A stretch of DNA of 64,000 nt from assembly GCA_036346355.1 (NCBI GenBank), contig JAYEVF010000027.1, positions 1,736,001-1,800,000 of the forward strand, given 5' to 3'. This document shows positions 11,990-24,100 of this stretch, piece by piece; the stretch's first letter is position 1, and every line of letters starts with the position of its first letter. The position numbers were made by a program, and so were the translations under genes. A model generated the notes under the pieces. The model worked only from the letters and a program-made list of their open reading frames with translations, was not told the DNA's origin and made no database searches. The DNA comes from Rhipidocladum racemiflorum. Lineage: Eukaryota; Streptophyta; Magnoliopsida; Poales; Poaceae.

Positions 11990-13280
11990 AGGCATGCAAG
12001 ACGAAGATGCCCGTTGGTCCCATTATGCTGAACTACTTTCGGACCCGCCTCCCTGTTACCCCTCTTCTTGTTAGATTTCTAAACAAACTCAGGTGAGGCC
12101 CAATTATGGTTGAGATCTTCCCATGCTTCTGGACATTTGTTAAACCAAAGCAAGATGAATTCTCAGTAATGATTCGTATGAAGGTAGATTTTCGAAGCAC
12201 CAAACTTCTTCCTCATATCCTGATGGAGCACCCTCTTATAGTACAAGTTGACTGCCTAAATACAACCCTAGTACATCACCTCCTTCACCACCCTGCTCGC
12301 TGCGTTCTCAAAGACATATTTTTCATTAAATTGCAACGATTGCTCCTAATCAATTTGCAAGCGGTATACATCCTATAAAGGAAAAGGATGGGTGAGACTC
12401 TGCATTATTGCTTGCAAAATATATGAAAATGGAAAAGTATTGTCAACTTACCCAGAAGTCCACCCACACCCGTTGGGCAACAGTTCCATGCACCCCATCT
12501 ATAGTCATTTTGTAGTGCGCCCACTTCAGGGTTGGCTTCAATTCGCCATTGATCACCACTAAACTAGGATAGTGGTAGCGCAAGAGAGATCCTAGCATAC
12601 TATTCACTTGCCTTAACCTGTTCCTACCCATCCATTCTACATCAACCCATTGCCTGCAAAAAACATTATCAAACTTGTAAGATCACGTGGCGTGAAGTTC
12701 ATTTAAACAAAGTTTAATTACTTACTAATCACCATGTGGCACGATCAATCTGTGTGCATGAGGCTATTCTTTGGGAATCTGATTAGTCTCTCTATGCACG
12801 AAAGACATAGAATGTTCATGAGAAATGCAATACATATAGTTCGTACTTGCTAGTTAATTATAAATAGCACCTGAGACACGGTCATCCCTTTCCTCAGCAC
12901 CATCTCCCTCCCCTTCACCATCCCCATCCTTCTCCCCTGACTCCTCCCCTGCCTCCTCTCCTTCACCATCCCTATCCTCCTCTACTGCCTCCTCCCCTAC
13001 CTCCACCACAGCCTCCTCCTCCATAGCCTCCACCACAGGCTCCCTCACCTCCTGTCCAACCTCCTGCCTCCCTACTTGAGGAGAATTAGATGTTAATATA
13101 ATTAGTGCATGTATAAAAGAAAAGAATAAAAATAACACAAATTTATGTATACAACCTCCTCTAGACACCTCTTGAACTGTTTCTGCCTGCTCTGCCGAGA
13201 ACTAGAGCCCCTAAAAAGAGATTTTTGACTCTTCGAAGAAGATCCATTCTTTTCTTTGATTTAAAAAACGAGTCTGTGTG
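11990..13280 (-). pseudogene. CACTA-type (Ptta/En/Spm) transposase-associated protein relic
   Basis: Exon-like blocks read leftward. Near 13250-13160 is a basic Ser/Lys/Arg-rich block, followed by a long Glu/Gly acidic stretch at 13070-12880. At 12630-12450 is a block with RLRQVNSMLGSLLRYHYP and a WAHYKMTIDG motif ending in VWVDFW. Near 12310-12280 is ASRVVKEVMY, and near 12145-12060 CPEAWEDLNHNWASPEF followed by KSNKKRG. These resemble the conserved order in plant CACTA TNP1/transposase_24 proteins. Stops (for example inside the last block) and missing segments show decay. Assignment is from remembered family patterns. Confidence 0.55.
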
Positions 13281-13681
13281 CTGAAAAAACAACTTCATCC
13301 TATTAAAGAAACACGATATTAGTATAAGCATGAGTAAAAAATGAAAAATACATAAAGAAATAGTACAATATTTATACTTATTACAAGTACTCGACGTCGA
13401 CAAGTTTATTTAAACGGGCATTACATTGTCTCCACCATATTTCAAATTCGGTCTGGCGGGATAGGCGCCACGTGTTCCAGGGTTGACAAAAAAAAATATA
13501 CGTTAGCTTTATCTAAACCGACGTAAATAAATTTGGCTGACGTAAATATGTCGGATTCTTGTAATGGTGTTTCATTTCTCGACTCTCGCGTGAAACATAG
13601 CTAATTTGGCCTAAAACATCCCTGAATAACTGCTAAAACATTCTTAAGCAGTACTTGAGTTGTGTTCCCATAGTTTATTGC

Positions 13682-13925
13682 GAAATTTTAACCATTGTAG
13701 CGCCGTTACTGATCATTTTTTCGTAATTAGCCGGCAGCGACGTTTATTTGCGGAATTGGCCCTGTGATCGCAAGGTGCAATGAGGAGAATCTTCTTTGTA
13801 GGTCACATGCAGCGGCCAAGTCTTTGCGGTACTGCGAAGACACGCCGAGCAGGTGCTGCAGTGCTCCTCACAGCATCGCCTCGCCCTGGCCATTTGCATG
13901 CCTCATTGTCGCTTCGCCAGCGGTG
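13682..13925. repeat. Left terminal inverted repeat of MULE-B
   Basis: Matches the inverse complement of about 28215-28480. Shared landmarks from the outer end inward are ACCATTGTAGCGCC, CGTAATTAGCCGGCAGC, GATCGCAAGGTGCA, AGGTCACATGCA and GACACGCCGAGC. Divergence and small indels increase inward. Confidence 0.85.
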
Positions 13926-14039
13926 AGCCCATCGACCTTGCTCCCTCCGGCATTTTCTGCCATGTGCTGTGTTTTTCTGCCCATGCCCCCCGCGTTACGA
14001 GCTGCGCTGCTACCATGTGCTGCCTGCGGTAGCTAATTG

Positions 14040-15236
14040 ATGAAAGAAGACAGCATGCTACGTCTCATCCAACCGCCGAAAGCAGCGATAATCGTCCGTT
14101 TTCCTGATTCTTTCTCGCGCGGTCTCACTATAAATCAGAAAGCCACGGTCACGCGAGGGAGCTTGAGTGAACTAAGGAAGCGAGCTGAGAAAACCGAGAG
14201 CGCGAGAGAAGCTGAGGAAGTGAGTAAACTGAGGACATCGGAGAAGCTGAGAAAACAAATTTTGTTGGTGCTCATAATTTCTAGAATTTAGTTAGAGGTA
14301 ACTAATTTTTCGAGTATTTCATTCCGTATTTGTATTTTTGCAGGTGTTCTTGACGAAGGTTATTTTGCACGGTGCTAGAGATTTACGGATTTTCAGTACA
14401 TCTTCAGAGAGGTTAGTTGGAAATCTACTGAACGAGTAGTATAAGATTGTTGCTCAATTAGTACAACTAGCACGATATAGAGCTCAAAATTAGTAGAACA
14501 AGCAGTATAAACTAGCTATAGAGTGAGGTAATGAGTTGTGGATTAGTGGAACAAAAAGTATAATCTTCTGGACTAGTAGTATAATATTATTGCTAACATG
14601 GCTGGCGTGATGTTTGTGATAGTAGCAATATGTGAACTTGGTATGTGAACTTACTATATTGGCATCATGAGTAGTTGGACTAGTAGTAGGTGAAAATACT
14701 GTTGTCATAATGAGTAGTTAATGAAATGAGGACCAAATGCGTAAGTAAATAAAAGTGTGTAGTTAATGTGATATTATTGCAGTTAATAGGATTGTAGATA
14801 ACGGTATTAGCAACTGTAGTAACAATATTAATATGGTTAGCAGTACATGAAATAACGAAAAATGGTGTAAATGATGGCCTAATGTTAATGGAAGATTAGT
14901 ACGATTACATGCTAGTTATTGCAATATATTATACTTGTTATATAATTATATTGCATTTCAAAAATATAGCTGTATATGTTATCGAATTATAATAGTTGTA
15001 ATATGTATGCATGATTAATCTGAACCATTATAATATGACCACACTGAAAAAAGTGCTGTAAATCTTCTCTTTTTCTATGGATTGACGAGAAATTTTTATT
15101 TATTTAAGACTACTGTACACCGTTATAATGTGATCTTACCAAAATAAGTGCTATAGATCTTCCCTTTTGCAATTGATTAAGGAGAGAATGGCTTGTCAAT
15201 TCAGTGCAGCCAAGACCATCAGTACTGGTTCACCAC
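14040..15236. other. Leader and non-coding region of MULE-B
   Basis: Begins with a purine-rich stretch (14140-14260, GAGAAAACCGAGAGCGCGAGA-like), possibly equivalent to the purine-rich leaders of MULE-A and MULE-C. It continues as AT-rich DNA with no recognisable coding sequence. A transposase would be expected here by analogy and is missing. Confidence 0.4.
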
Positions 15237-16098
15237 GTGTCACCTAGTGTTCTACTACCTGGTGGAGCAGTATTCCCCCGCGCGGGTGATGCGCCAGTTT
15301 GGACTTCACCAGGAGATCCCCCCTCCTATTGGCCCACCTCTACCACGAAAAGCGCATATGTAAGTGTAATTCGTATATTTGAATTGTCTACCTTCCTTAC
15401 AGCCTACATCATGTATTTATAATTTTGAACTTGCAACTTTATTTCCCGCAGGCAATCTCGGAAGGGGCAGCACACGGACGAGTGGCAACCAAAGCAATTG
15501 CCGTGGACCACTGCGTGGGAGGACTCTGACACGGAGTAGGTAGTGCACGAGGATCAACCATACGAGCTTGACTCGTACGTCGCGTACCTGGAGTGGTACG
15601 TGCCACGTACGCATGCTCGTCTTACTGGAGTTGCTCCTACGAGGCCCGAGCAGATCACGCACGCCGAGCAGTTGGGCGTCGGCCACCGTACACACCGCGC
15701 ATCACGGCAGGATGAGACGGTACCACCACACACTATGATTCCTTTATTTTGCTATGAGTAACTAATGTCTTGTGTTGTGTCCGCAGTACAATCGTGCTAG
15801 CAGTATGTATGAGGAGGTTACTACTGCATTACAAGAACGGAGCCGCAGCACTTCGCCCAGCATGGTGCGAATTCTTCGTAAAGTAGCAGATGGTCTGAAG
15901 GGCAATACCTACGGCCGTCATAGCGACGTTGCGATCCGGTGTGCTGAGAGAGGCACCCGTCCTCCCTCTCCAAGGTCATCGCGCCCGAGCATGGCCGGTA
16001 AACGATCAAGTTTCGCCCGCTCGTCATCAACTCAGAATCCTCTTGAGGATACATCGGTATGCAACGTACTTGTAGTTCTCAATCTTTGTATTATTTAG
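15237..16098 (+). pseudogene. C-terminal half of PMD gene, MULE-B
   Basis: The block at 15237-15363 has YYLVEQYSPARVMRQFGLHQ, the RVxRQFGxxQ motif of PMD proteins, and ends at a GTAAGT donor. The block after about 15450 contains PWTTAWEDSDTE, an in-frame TAG at 15538, then SYVAYLEWYVPRTHARL, which pairs with the EYLQWYSP block of MULE-A. After another GT..AG gap, 15787-16055 encodes an ERSRSTSPSMVRILRKVAD tail. The N-terminal PMD core (the RPETHTFHL region) is absent, so this is a truncated copy upstream of the GRF gene on the same strand. Exon limits are inferred. Confidence 0.7.
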
Positions 16099-16431
16099 GC
16101 AATCTGACCTTGTTGATAGTGACATGTTGTATTACAGCATGCGCGCACAGATCATCGCGCACGAACCCTAATGATGAAGGCTTTTCGGGGGGCCGTAAAA
16201 AAGCCTGTTGGAAGTTATTTTTTGGGTCGAATGGAGCAGATTTGCTATTTCGTATACAGACGACCATATTCTGCATAAAAATCTCATATACAGACGTCTA
16301 CTTAGTGCATCGAGGCCACTTCCCCTTCTCCCATGCCTCTTAATATACGGACCATCATGTTCTGCAAAAATATTTCATATACACCTTTCTTTCCATGTAA
16401 ATTATAAATCCGGAATAACCCTGAGTATCAC

Positions 16432-16806
16432 AAGCTGCACGACCTGTCACCCGCAAACAAAGCTGCACGACCTGTCAACCTCAATCAAAGCTGCACGACC
16501 TGTCACACGCAATGAAAGTTGTATAAAGCATTCTGCCTGACTATGGGAGGGATTCCCTGTCTAAAGCTGTGGCCGTAGTCAGCCTCATGTCCCATCACAT
16601 GCCAAGTTGCAGACGAATCCAATGCCACCCTCAATCAAAGCTGTCGCGATGTCGTGCATCTTTCACAAAGCGTGACAGGTCGTGCAGCTTTGCCAAAGGC
16701 GTGACATGTCGTTCAGCTTTGCCAAAGACGTGACAGGTTGTGCAGCTTTAGGAGAGGGGAGACAGGTCATGCAGCTTTGCCAAGTGGATGACAAGTCATG
16801 TAGCTC
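16432..16806. repeat. Two opposing arrays of a 28-30 bp minisatellite
   Basis: The left array has units AAGCTGCACGACCTGTCA at 16432, 16460 and 16488, plus a degenerate unit. The right array has the inverse unit GTGACAGGTCGTGCAGCTTT at 16672, 16701, 16730, about 16759 and 16788, plus a degenerate unit near 16643. The arms are separated by about 130-150 bp and could form a long imperfect hairpin. It lies between the PMD and GRF genes of MULE-B. Confidence 0.85.
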
Positions 16807-16897
16807 GCCACCACTATAAAAATCGGTGGAGGGATACACATCCATTACCAACAGACCGACAATAAACTTCTGCACACTTTACACAAATTAGGCCACG

Positions 16898-18321
16898 ATG
16901 TCGTTCTACCGTCGCCTCTTCAGCAAGCGAAACTTAACCCCCCCTCCGAATACCCGGATGCGAGTTGTGTTGACGCCCCAGTTCTGCTGGAGTTGCCCCG
17001 ACCTAATTGCGCCTGCAACCTTCCAGCGAAGATCACGCAGTCTCAGCACGGAGCTACGGCCGCCCGCGCCCATTACTGTTGTGCACACGGCTATGAGGTA
17101 AACCTACTAGTGTCCGTCCAAATGCGATCAGGTACCACTACCATTTCATGCATCGTTCTTTGTTTTGTAAGCGCATGGACCGGTGTTGATTCTTCCAATG
17201 GATCGATGGCACAGAACAGCGTGACTACGAATTTCTCAACAAGCGCCACGACGCCTACCCCACTTTCGCCGAGAACTTCACCGGTGGGAGAGGCTGCCGG
17301 ATATGTCCCCTTCTAGATCGACGAGTTTAGGGCGGCGGTGCAAGGGAGCAACCAATCGGTCAGTTCCATGCGACATGCTAATGTTACACAGTCACAAAGT
17401 AGTAATTCTAAACCGCTTCGTCGCATACAGGACTTCAAGAAGAAACTTGCAAAATGGATAAAGTCAAAGGAGAAACCTCCTCAAGGGGCTACACCTGAAA
17501 GCCCCGAATTTTGCGATCACGACCTGCAAGCAGTCGTTGATACCTGCCAAGGGGATCTAGCAGACCGGAGATTCTACCGGTGCCCCTTGGCAGAGGATGA
17601 ACGGTGAGCCTACTTCAACTGGGTGGATCCGGAGAAATACCACCCACATCTCAAACTTCCCATATGGGATAACTGGGGCGAGCAACCCTCTCCGTGGTGC
17701 TACTTCCGCCTCGAAAAGCCAGACCCCGAGTACGCCCAAGGTATTATGCAATGACCACATCAGGCATACTATATGGACTGTAGGGCATGCTTCCGGTTGT
17801 ACAAGGACAAGGCCAACACGCACCTCCTACATCATATAGTGGAGTGCGAGCCGAAACAGAGAAGACGTCTCCGCAAGGAACCAGAAGTGGAAGAGGGTTC
17901 CTCCACTCTAAGAAGGGACAAGGGGAAGCAGCCGGCCGAGGTGCGCACAACGGAAGACATCCTTACCGGGTTACAGAGACCATCACGGAACCTGGGTGGT
18001 ATTAACATAGGGGACGTCGGAAATCAGGATGGCATGCCCATATGGGAGGACAGAACTCCACAGAATGCACACAAACAAGTTACTTCTTATACCCTAGAGA
18101 CGTATGGCATAGGCTACCCATTCGGCAACAGCTGGGAGCACTGCCCACGGCCATGGAGCTCTTTCATAAGAGAGATTGAGCGGTGTCCGAGAACAAATCG
18201 CGAAAGATTCACGGGTAATGTAATATGTAGAAAATGTATGGCATCGTTCCCACTCTACGAACATAGGTTGAACGATCACTTATTCCACTATGACAACCAG
18301 TGTTATCGTCACTTCTCCTAG
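16898..18321 (+). pseudogene. GRF zinc-finger protein gene, MULE-B (longest copy)
   Basis: Three parts are visible. Finger 1 at 16990-17210 has CACNLPAKITQSQ, then ARAHYCC, then a GT-AG intron (about 17098-17171), then FFQWIDG. Finger 2 at 17505-17650 has CDHDLQAVVDT, then RRFYRCP, then AYFNWVD. The third part is a C-terminal region with HIVECEPKQRRRLRK and a CRKCMASFPLYEHRLNDHLF motif resembling a C2H2 finger, ending at 18321. Two TGA codons lie inside the fingers (17187 and 17605); the second replaces the expected zinc-binding Cys before AYFNW. A run of C near 16945 shifts frame between the ATG at 16898 and finger 1. Another stop at 17752 separates finger 2 from the tail. MULE-C has a homologue. 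Function unknown; nucleic-acid binding is inferred from the GRF fold. Confidence 0.65.
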
Positions 18322-18479
18322 AAATATCGTCATTGTTGTAATGCCCTTCTAATATAATCTGTTGCTTATTTCATCATCTAAACTTTCATTACATGTGCCC
18401 TACTAAGGTTGAGTTTTGTCCCTAAGGTTACTACCTGCATGTACGTGCTTCCCACAATGATCGTAAAAGCAGTCATCAA

Positions 18480-18672
18480 TTAGTAGCCTTCTTTGCTGGC
18501 CCGTCTCCCCGCTGGCTTGCGTCCATGTCATTACGAATTCGCCGTGACTGCCACCGTCCACGGCCGCTCCTCTTCAAAGCATCATTCTGACACCATGTCA
18601 CTTGGCCCGGCCACAGCTCTCTGTGATGCATGTCCAACCCATAGGAGTTGAACTCCGAGCGTGCGTGCATCT
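18480..18672 (-). pseudogene. MULE transposase C-terminal fragment in opposite orientation
   Basis: The minus-strand translation contains RGRWQSRRIRNDMDASQRG, matching the tail following the SWIM finger in MULE-C (RPQTRRIRNDMDESEVG) and MULE-A. No SWIM finger or catalytic core accompanies it. It converges on the plus-strand GRF gene, unlike MULE-A and MULE-C where all genes share a strand. It may be an inversion remnant or a piece of another element. Confidence 0.6.
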
Positions 18673-18811
18673 AGGCGATGGTGGCGGCGGCCGGCAAACA
18701 CGCAGAAGAGCTGCAATGCAAATCAAATCGACGCGATACTGTGGCTATATACTATACGCGTAGTATTTAATTTGTTTATTTCCCATGCAAGGATCATTTG
18801 GTTAAGAGCAT

Positions 18812-21165
18812 TGTAACACCCCGGCATTTAATATGCTCGAATGCTACCTAACATAGACTAAGCATCCTCTAAATACCTCAATTACAAGTAAATTACAGCA
18901 AAGGAATAAATGCTAATACTGAAAATTTCGGCAGCATCTCCTTTGTTTTTCCATGAATCGGAGCAACAACAAAGTATCACAAGTTATATCATAATGGAAA
19001 GCATCTAAAACAGCAATAACATGTGACATAGCAACAATATAAGTCCAGGATAAAGCATTCAACCACCTCATGAGCTAAACGAATCAAATAGTAAAACCGA
19101 GCACACAGTTAAGCAATTCTCCAAGTTTCATGGCAATACTTCCATTATCATGACTCCAAATGATAACACAGTGTAATTTGTGTGGAGCCACGTGTAGAAG
19201 TGTACCTAAACCCTTTTTCCCGCATGCCGGTTTCATGGTACCTAAGAAAAACAACATAAACACAAGCGTGAGTTCATCACTCAGCAAGTATATTGCAATG
19301 GAACAAGAAAACATATTCCAATACCTTCATCACCACTTTTCACATACAACATCATACACATCTCATATTCATAGTGTAAGCATATCATTGATATCATCAT
19401 AAATCATCCTCATATAACATCCTCATATAATGCAATGCAATGTAATGCAATGCGATGCACATATCTCCTGGAAACTCATACCAGTATGGTTGAGTACACA
19501 CCCGTCGGTGTGCACCCTCTCCCCCCTTCCATCCCGAAGATGGAGGGTGCCTACTCCTCGCTTCCGTTTACCGCGGTGAATGGAATCACAATGTAGGACT
19601 TACTCATTGGCTCTCCGGATTAGTCATAACTTTCTCACCGACCTTCCCCGAACTAGTTATGACTTTCTCACCGCCCGGGCCATGTATCTTGCCATGTATG
19701 CAATTATGCCAACATCATGAATAACTTGTACATTAACACATGGCATCATCATGGATACTTGTACATTAACACATGGCATCGTCACATAATAAACATATTC
19801 ATCATATCAGTGGCAAACATTAAAGCATGGCATGTGAACATATCATATATTCAAACTTCAATCTCAATCAATCAAACAACCTACAATCGCTATCCATTAC
19901 AATACACTTGCCTCAACCACGGGCGACGGATTGGCGAGAAGTAGAAGGCCCTCCCGGGGTCACACCACCTGCACATAGGGACCACACACTCACAATCATG
20001 CCCACAAAACAGTACGCAAACCCTCATCTACCCCGACATTGCCAACTACTCGCAATAACCAAAAACAGAGGCTCTGTCCCGTCGGGACAGCAGCCTTCCA
20101 AAAGGCATAACTTGAGTTCTGGGACTCCGAATTAACTAAACGAGTACATCCTCGTGTAGCTTAGAAAATTTTCAACTTTTTCTAGGTATATGGAAAGACT
20201 CATTCGGACTCTAAAGTTGTTTAATCTACAGATTACCGTGATCTGTTCCAATCACGTCACAGATTTTATCACGCTCGGTAAAACAGCCATAACTTTCAAA
20301 CGGCTGATCGGAAATTAACGTTCTTTATACCCACTGAAAGGTATTGAAATTATCTACAACTTCTTCAACATCCGTACGGACAGATTCGGATTCTAAATTG
20401 ACGAAAACTCAAACCCTAGGTCGACTGCTCATGCTGTCCCAAAACAGAAACGTGGCAACATCTAGATCTAATTCAAATTGCTCAATTTCAGCACCACCAA
20501 TTGATCTAAAAACTTGATAAACACCCTTAGAACAATACCTATATCAACCCCCAGGATTTCCATGGCCATACCTTTGCCCGACGCACAAAAACTCCAATAG
20601 ATCTCCTCGCTCCTTGCTCCTCGGATGGATCCACGAGGATGCAGGGGTGGGGAGTTCACCCTAGGGCAGAAAGGGGGTGGAGGAGAGGTGGTGGAGAGGT
20701 GGAGAGGTGGAGAGGAGAGGGCAAGGGGGGGCGCACGGCCACCAAGGGGGGAGGGCGGCTAGGGTAAGGGGGTGCACTTGGGGCGCACAAGGGGGGCATG
20801 GGGCGCAGCAAGGGGGGCAGGGGGAGCCTATTAAGCCAGCCCAACCTGGTTTCCTAGTCCTAAATGGACTCAAACTCCATCCCACCAAAGCCCACAACCA
20901 CCCCTTTTAGGCCCAAACTCCCCCGGAAAGGCCCAAAACCCCGGAAACGGCCCGGAACAGCTATTAACCTCCATACCCTATGGTTTTAACCTTAATTCCA
21001 CATCTGATAATGTTTTTGACCTCATCATGCACCATTTATAAGGTTCCGACACTCCGTGGTGACACAACACTTCAAAAGGTCCAAAAATGCGAGTAAACCT
21101 CAAGCCGAAAGGTTTTATTCTCTAATTTCACATTGTATAATGTCACACCATACCGTAGTGTCACA
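18812..21165 (-). repeat. 3' LTR of the LARD-like element
   Basis: About 2354 bp. Compared with the other LTR it carries a short extra duplication near 19400 and another of about 30 bp near 19740. A G-rich plus-strand stretch lies at 20640-20830. Apparent ORFs of about 60-100 aa repeated in both LTRs are not recognisable proteins. Confidence 0.92.
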
Positions 21166-21180
21166 TTCTTCCCCCCTTCA
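21166..21180 (-). promoter_or_regulatory. Polypurine tract of the LARD-like element
   Basis: The minus strand reads TGAAGGGGGGAAGAA directly before the LTR start TGTGACAC. This is the expected priming site for plus-strand DNA synthesis. Confidence 0.85.
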
Positions 21181-24100
21181 ACAGGATTCGACCTCGAATC
21201 CGAAGGAAGCCAAAATCAACAACAAAGTCTGCAAGGGACAACAGGCTTCTCTGCAGCACAAAACATTCGCACAACAACTAAAACCGGAACAAACGACAAA
21301 CGAGTTCCCAAAACCAACACTTAACAAAAAAGTGTTGAACTAGCTCAACTAAGGGCAACCGCTCACAATTCGACCTTCACTTCAAATCCCAAACAGAATC
21401 TGCGTTTCAACCGCGAAGGGCTCCAACAACCCAAAACGCTCGAATCCCCACGACAAACACTTCACACTTCTATCACAACCAACCTGACTACACACTGCAA
21501 TAAACTCAACATGACACAATCAAGCGACTCACAATTCCTTTAACGACCTCTCTACATTCCCGAAAATTTCCATCAAGGGGAATAACTCATTAAGGCACAC
21601 TTGCCCTTACGATACACGATCATACTAACATTTCATTCCATCCTCTCCCAGGCAAGACTCAAACCCAAAAACAACTAGTGAAGGCAATTGCTCATGGCAG
21701 GACAATTATCACCGATCAACCGTCAACTTCACTTCCACCCATTGCTACTCTTAGTAAAGGTTAAACCCATACATCATCAACCTCCATCACAAACCACCCT
21801 TATACCACTAAGGTTCGACACCTAGCCCCAAGCTAGGATCGTAAAACCTTACCAAACCACAATTAGTTCCTTTCTTAAGAGGGTCTCGCCCTCACACAAA
21901 AACACTTAGCTATCAAGCCCAAGTGTACACACGACAACTCAAACCCAAGGCGTTAACAACCAATTTGAAAAGAATTCGGCAACATCCAAGCCAAATCACA
22001 AAGGAAGCATAAATCCCCTACACCACAACCAAAATACCATAATTTCTTCATTCTTTCTTTTCATACTAGAAAGCAAGGGAAATCCCGTTTCATGACATGA
22101 AAGCACATTCTTCAAGAGCACTCCGGATTAGTCATATCTTCATATATGACTTTCTCACCGACCTGGCTCAACGACTCTTTTATCATTTAACATCTAAAAA
22201 CGATGTCCTGTTTACTTTTCATCATTCCTTCATCATGTAACAACACTACCGAATAGTCATTCACATGACGACTTCTTCCTCGGTATCACATGAATAAATC
22301 TCGAATAACATCGAGAGTTGCGCTAATTCATATAAACTATGACGGTAGCATAGTTAACAGTAAGGCACCACATCATATCAAAACCCACCAACGATAGATA
22401 GCTAAACTCGCAAAACATCGCGTTTTAACCAAAATCAACTTTTGGAAAAAGACATCGGCTCCAAAGTTAAACATCTGCGCAAATAACCGCCATAAATTTT
22501 ATCAAAAGAGAGGGAAACTCAATCCCAAAAGAAAACTCTTCACTAACCAAATTCACTTATGAAACATTCATAAAAATCCAGACTTGTGAAACATCCGCAC
22601 ACCAGACACATTTTCCAAATGGCTCCAACTCTAACCAAACAGAGTTACACATCAAGGGCTTAACTCAAAAGTTTTCAACACAACCCTTTATGACCATCTG
22701 CTTCCTTTTAAAATTAATTCCAAAGATAATCCAGTGCGAATGCGAAAGGGCGCGATCGACTCAAAAAAACTTTTGGGGTGTAAATCCATACTCATAGCAC
22801 CGACTAAACTAATTAGCCAAAACCAAATATTTGCACCAATTTCTACGAGTTTTAGGGAAACTCTGAAACACAGCATATGGAACACCTTGACCGAAAACCC
22901 TTCAACCAAAATGGTAAACAACCAAACCAGTCCAAAAGCTTTTAAACACAAGCTCAGCATGAAACTCTATACTTATCCTTTTAAACATTCAATATTCATT
23001 TTTTTTTCTTATGAAGAAACCCCTCAGGTTACAACAAGAGCTTCAAAACAAATTCTTTCTCTTATTACTTATAAATAAAGTTTATGATGCTTACGAAAAG
23101 ACATTCCACGAAGACTAAGTCAACAAGATCCCCACTGACCAACATAACAAATAACATCATATTCTAGATTTGAAACAAGTGCTCAAACAAAACTTTCAGC
23201 GTGACTAACCAATAAATTTCATACCACCTATATGTAAACGTCTCGACAATCGAAACTTATTGAGTTAACAAGTGACTTCAACATGTAAATATTATCTCCA
23301 CAAGACAAGGTTCGTAAATATGATTCTACGACATACATTCATTAAGGATGAAATTGTACATCATGTTAATTATCCAAAGCTCACTCCATCGCAACATGTT
23401 AAAATTTTCCTCTATTTTAACCATGGTTTTCAACAAGTAATCTAAACAATTACCACCACTACTAGGTTATTAATAACAACCAACAAGCATAATCATCAAA
23501 CGACGACATTACTTTTAGCTACCCTATAGATAGGTTACAACAAAATTGTCACTACACAACATACTCCAACTATTAAATTAAATTTAATAAGTTAGACCAG
23601 CACAAAGTTCTTGCAATATCATCAAACTACAAAACCCATATCTTTCCAATTAGCCTCGACACTAGCATTTAAGGAATACGACCGCATACTTCCAACCATG
23701 CTAATATTTTGCAACAACATAAATAGCAACTCTAATCAACTTCCAAATTAAAGCCACTAGTCAACCTGATTAAGTTTCTCTATTAACCTGTTAGATTAGA
23801 ACATCTTTAAACAACCGGTAAGGTTTCTTTAACAGTATCATTAATTTACATCATCTTAATGTTTTAACTATACATCAAGGTTTAAACTTTTAACATTAAC
23901 GAGGATCATAAGCACTTTTAAAGCAAGGCAATAGATTCTAAGCATGTACATTAACCCATTCAATCATTCTCGCTAAGAGTAAACTACAACACTAGTAGTC
24001 TATTTATTCTCAAGCTAGAGATATTAATCACATTGAATTGATTCAGCTCAAAATTTAACTTAGCAACACATCAATCCATAAACCACATGGTTACCTACTA

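Larger units (their letters stand above)
10799..13567 (-). mobile_element. Decayed CACTA (En/Spm-like) element, boundaries tentative
   Basis: The left end reads CACTATTGGAAAATACAAG and the right end, on the minus strand, CACCATTACAAGAAT. Both are plausible worn CACTA termini. The interior holds a minus-strand relic resembling CACTA TNP-type proteins (12.0-13.28 kb) and tandem repeats near the left end, which are common in CACTA subterminal regions. No 3-bp target duplication could be confirmed, so the extent is inference. The 11,360-11,990 stretch has no recognisable gene. Confidence 0.4.

Noticed and set aside
13764..14036. Alanine/cysteine-rich 90-residue ORF
   Set aside because: It lies mostly in the MULE-B terminal repeat and has no counterpart frame in the other terminal repeat.
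19084..19402. Small ORFs repeated identically at 25569-25887
   Set aside because: The duplication is explained by the two LTRs; no known motif and no evidence of coding constraint.
20656..20910. Proline-rich or glycine-rich small proteins in the LTRs
   Set aside because: They arise from the G-rich tract, and frames are not kept between the two LTR copies.
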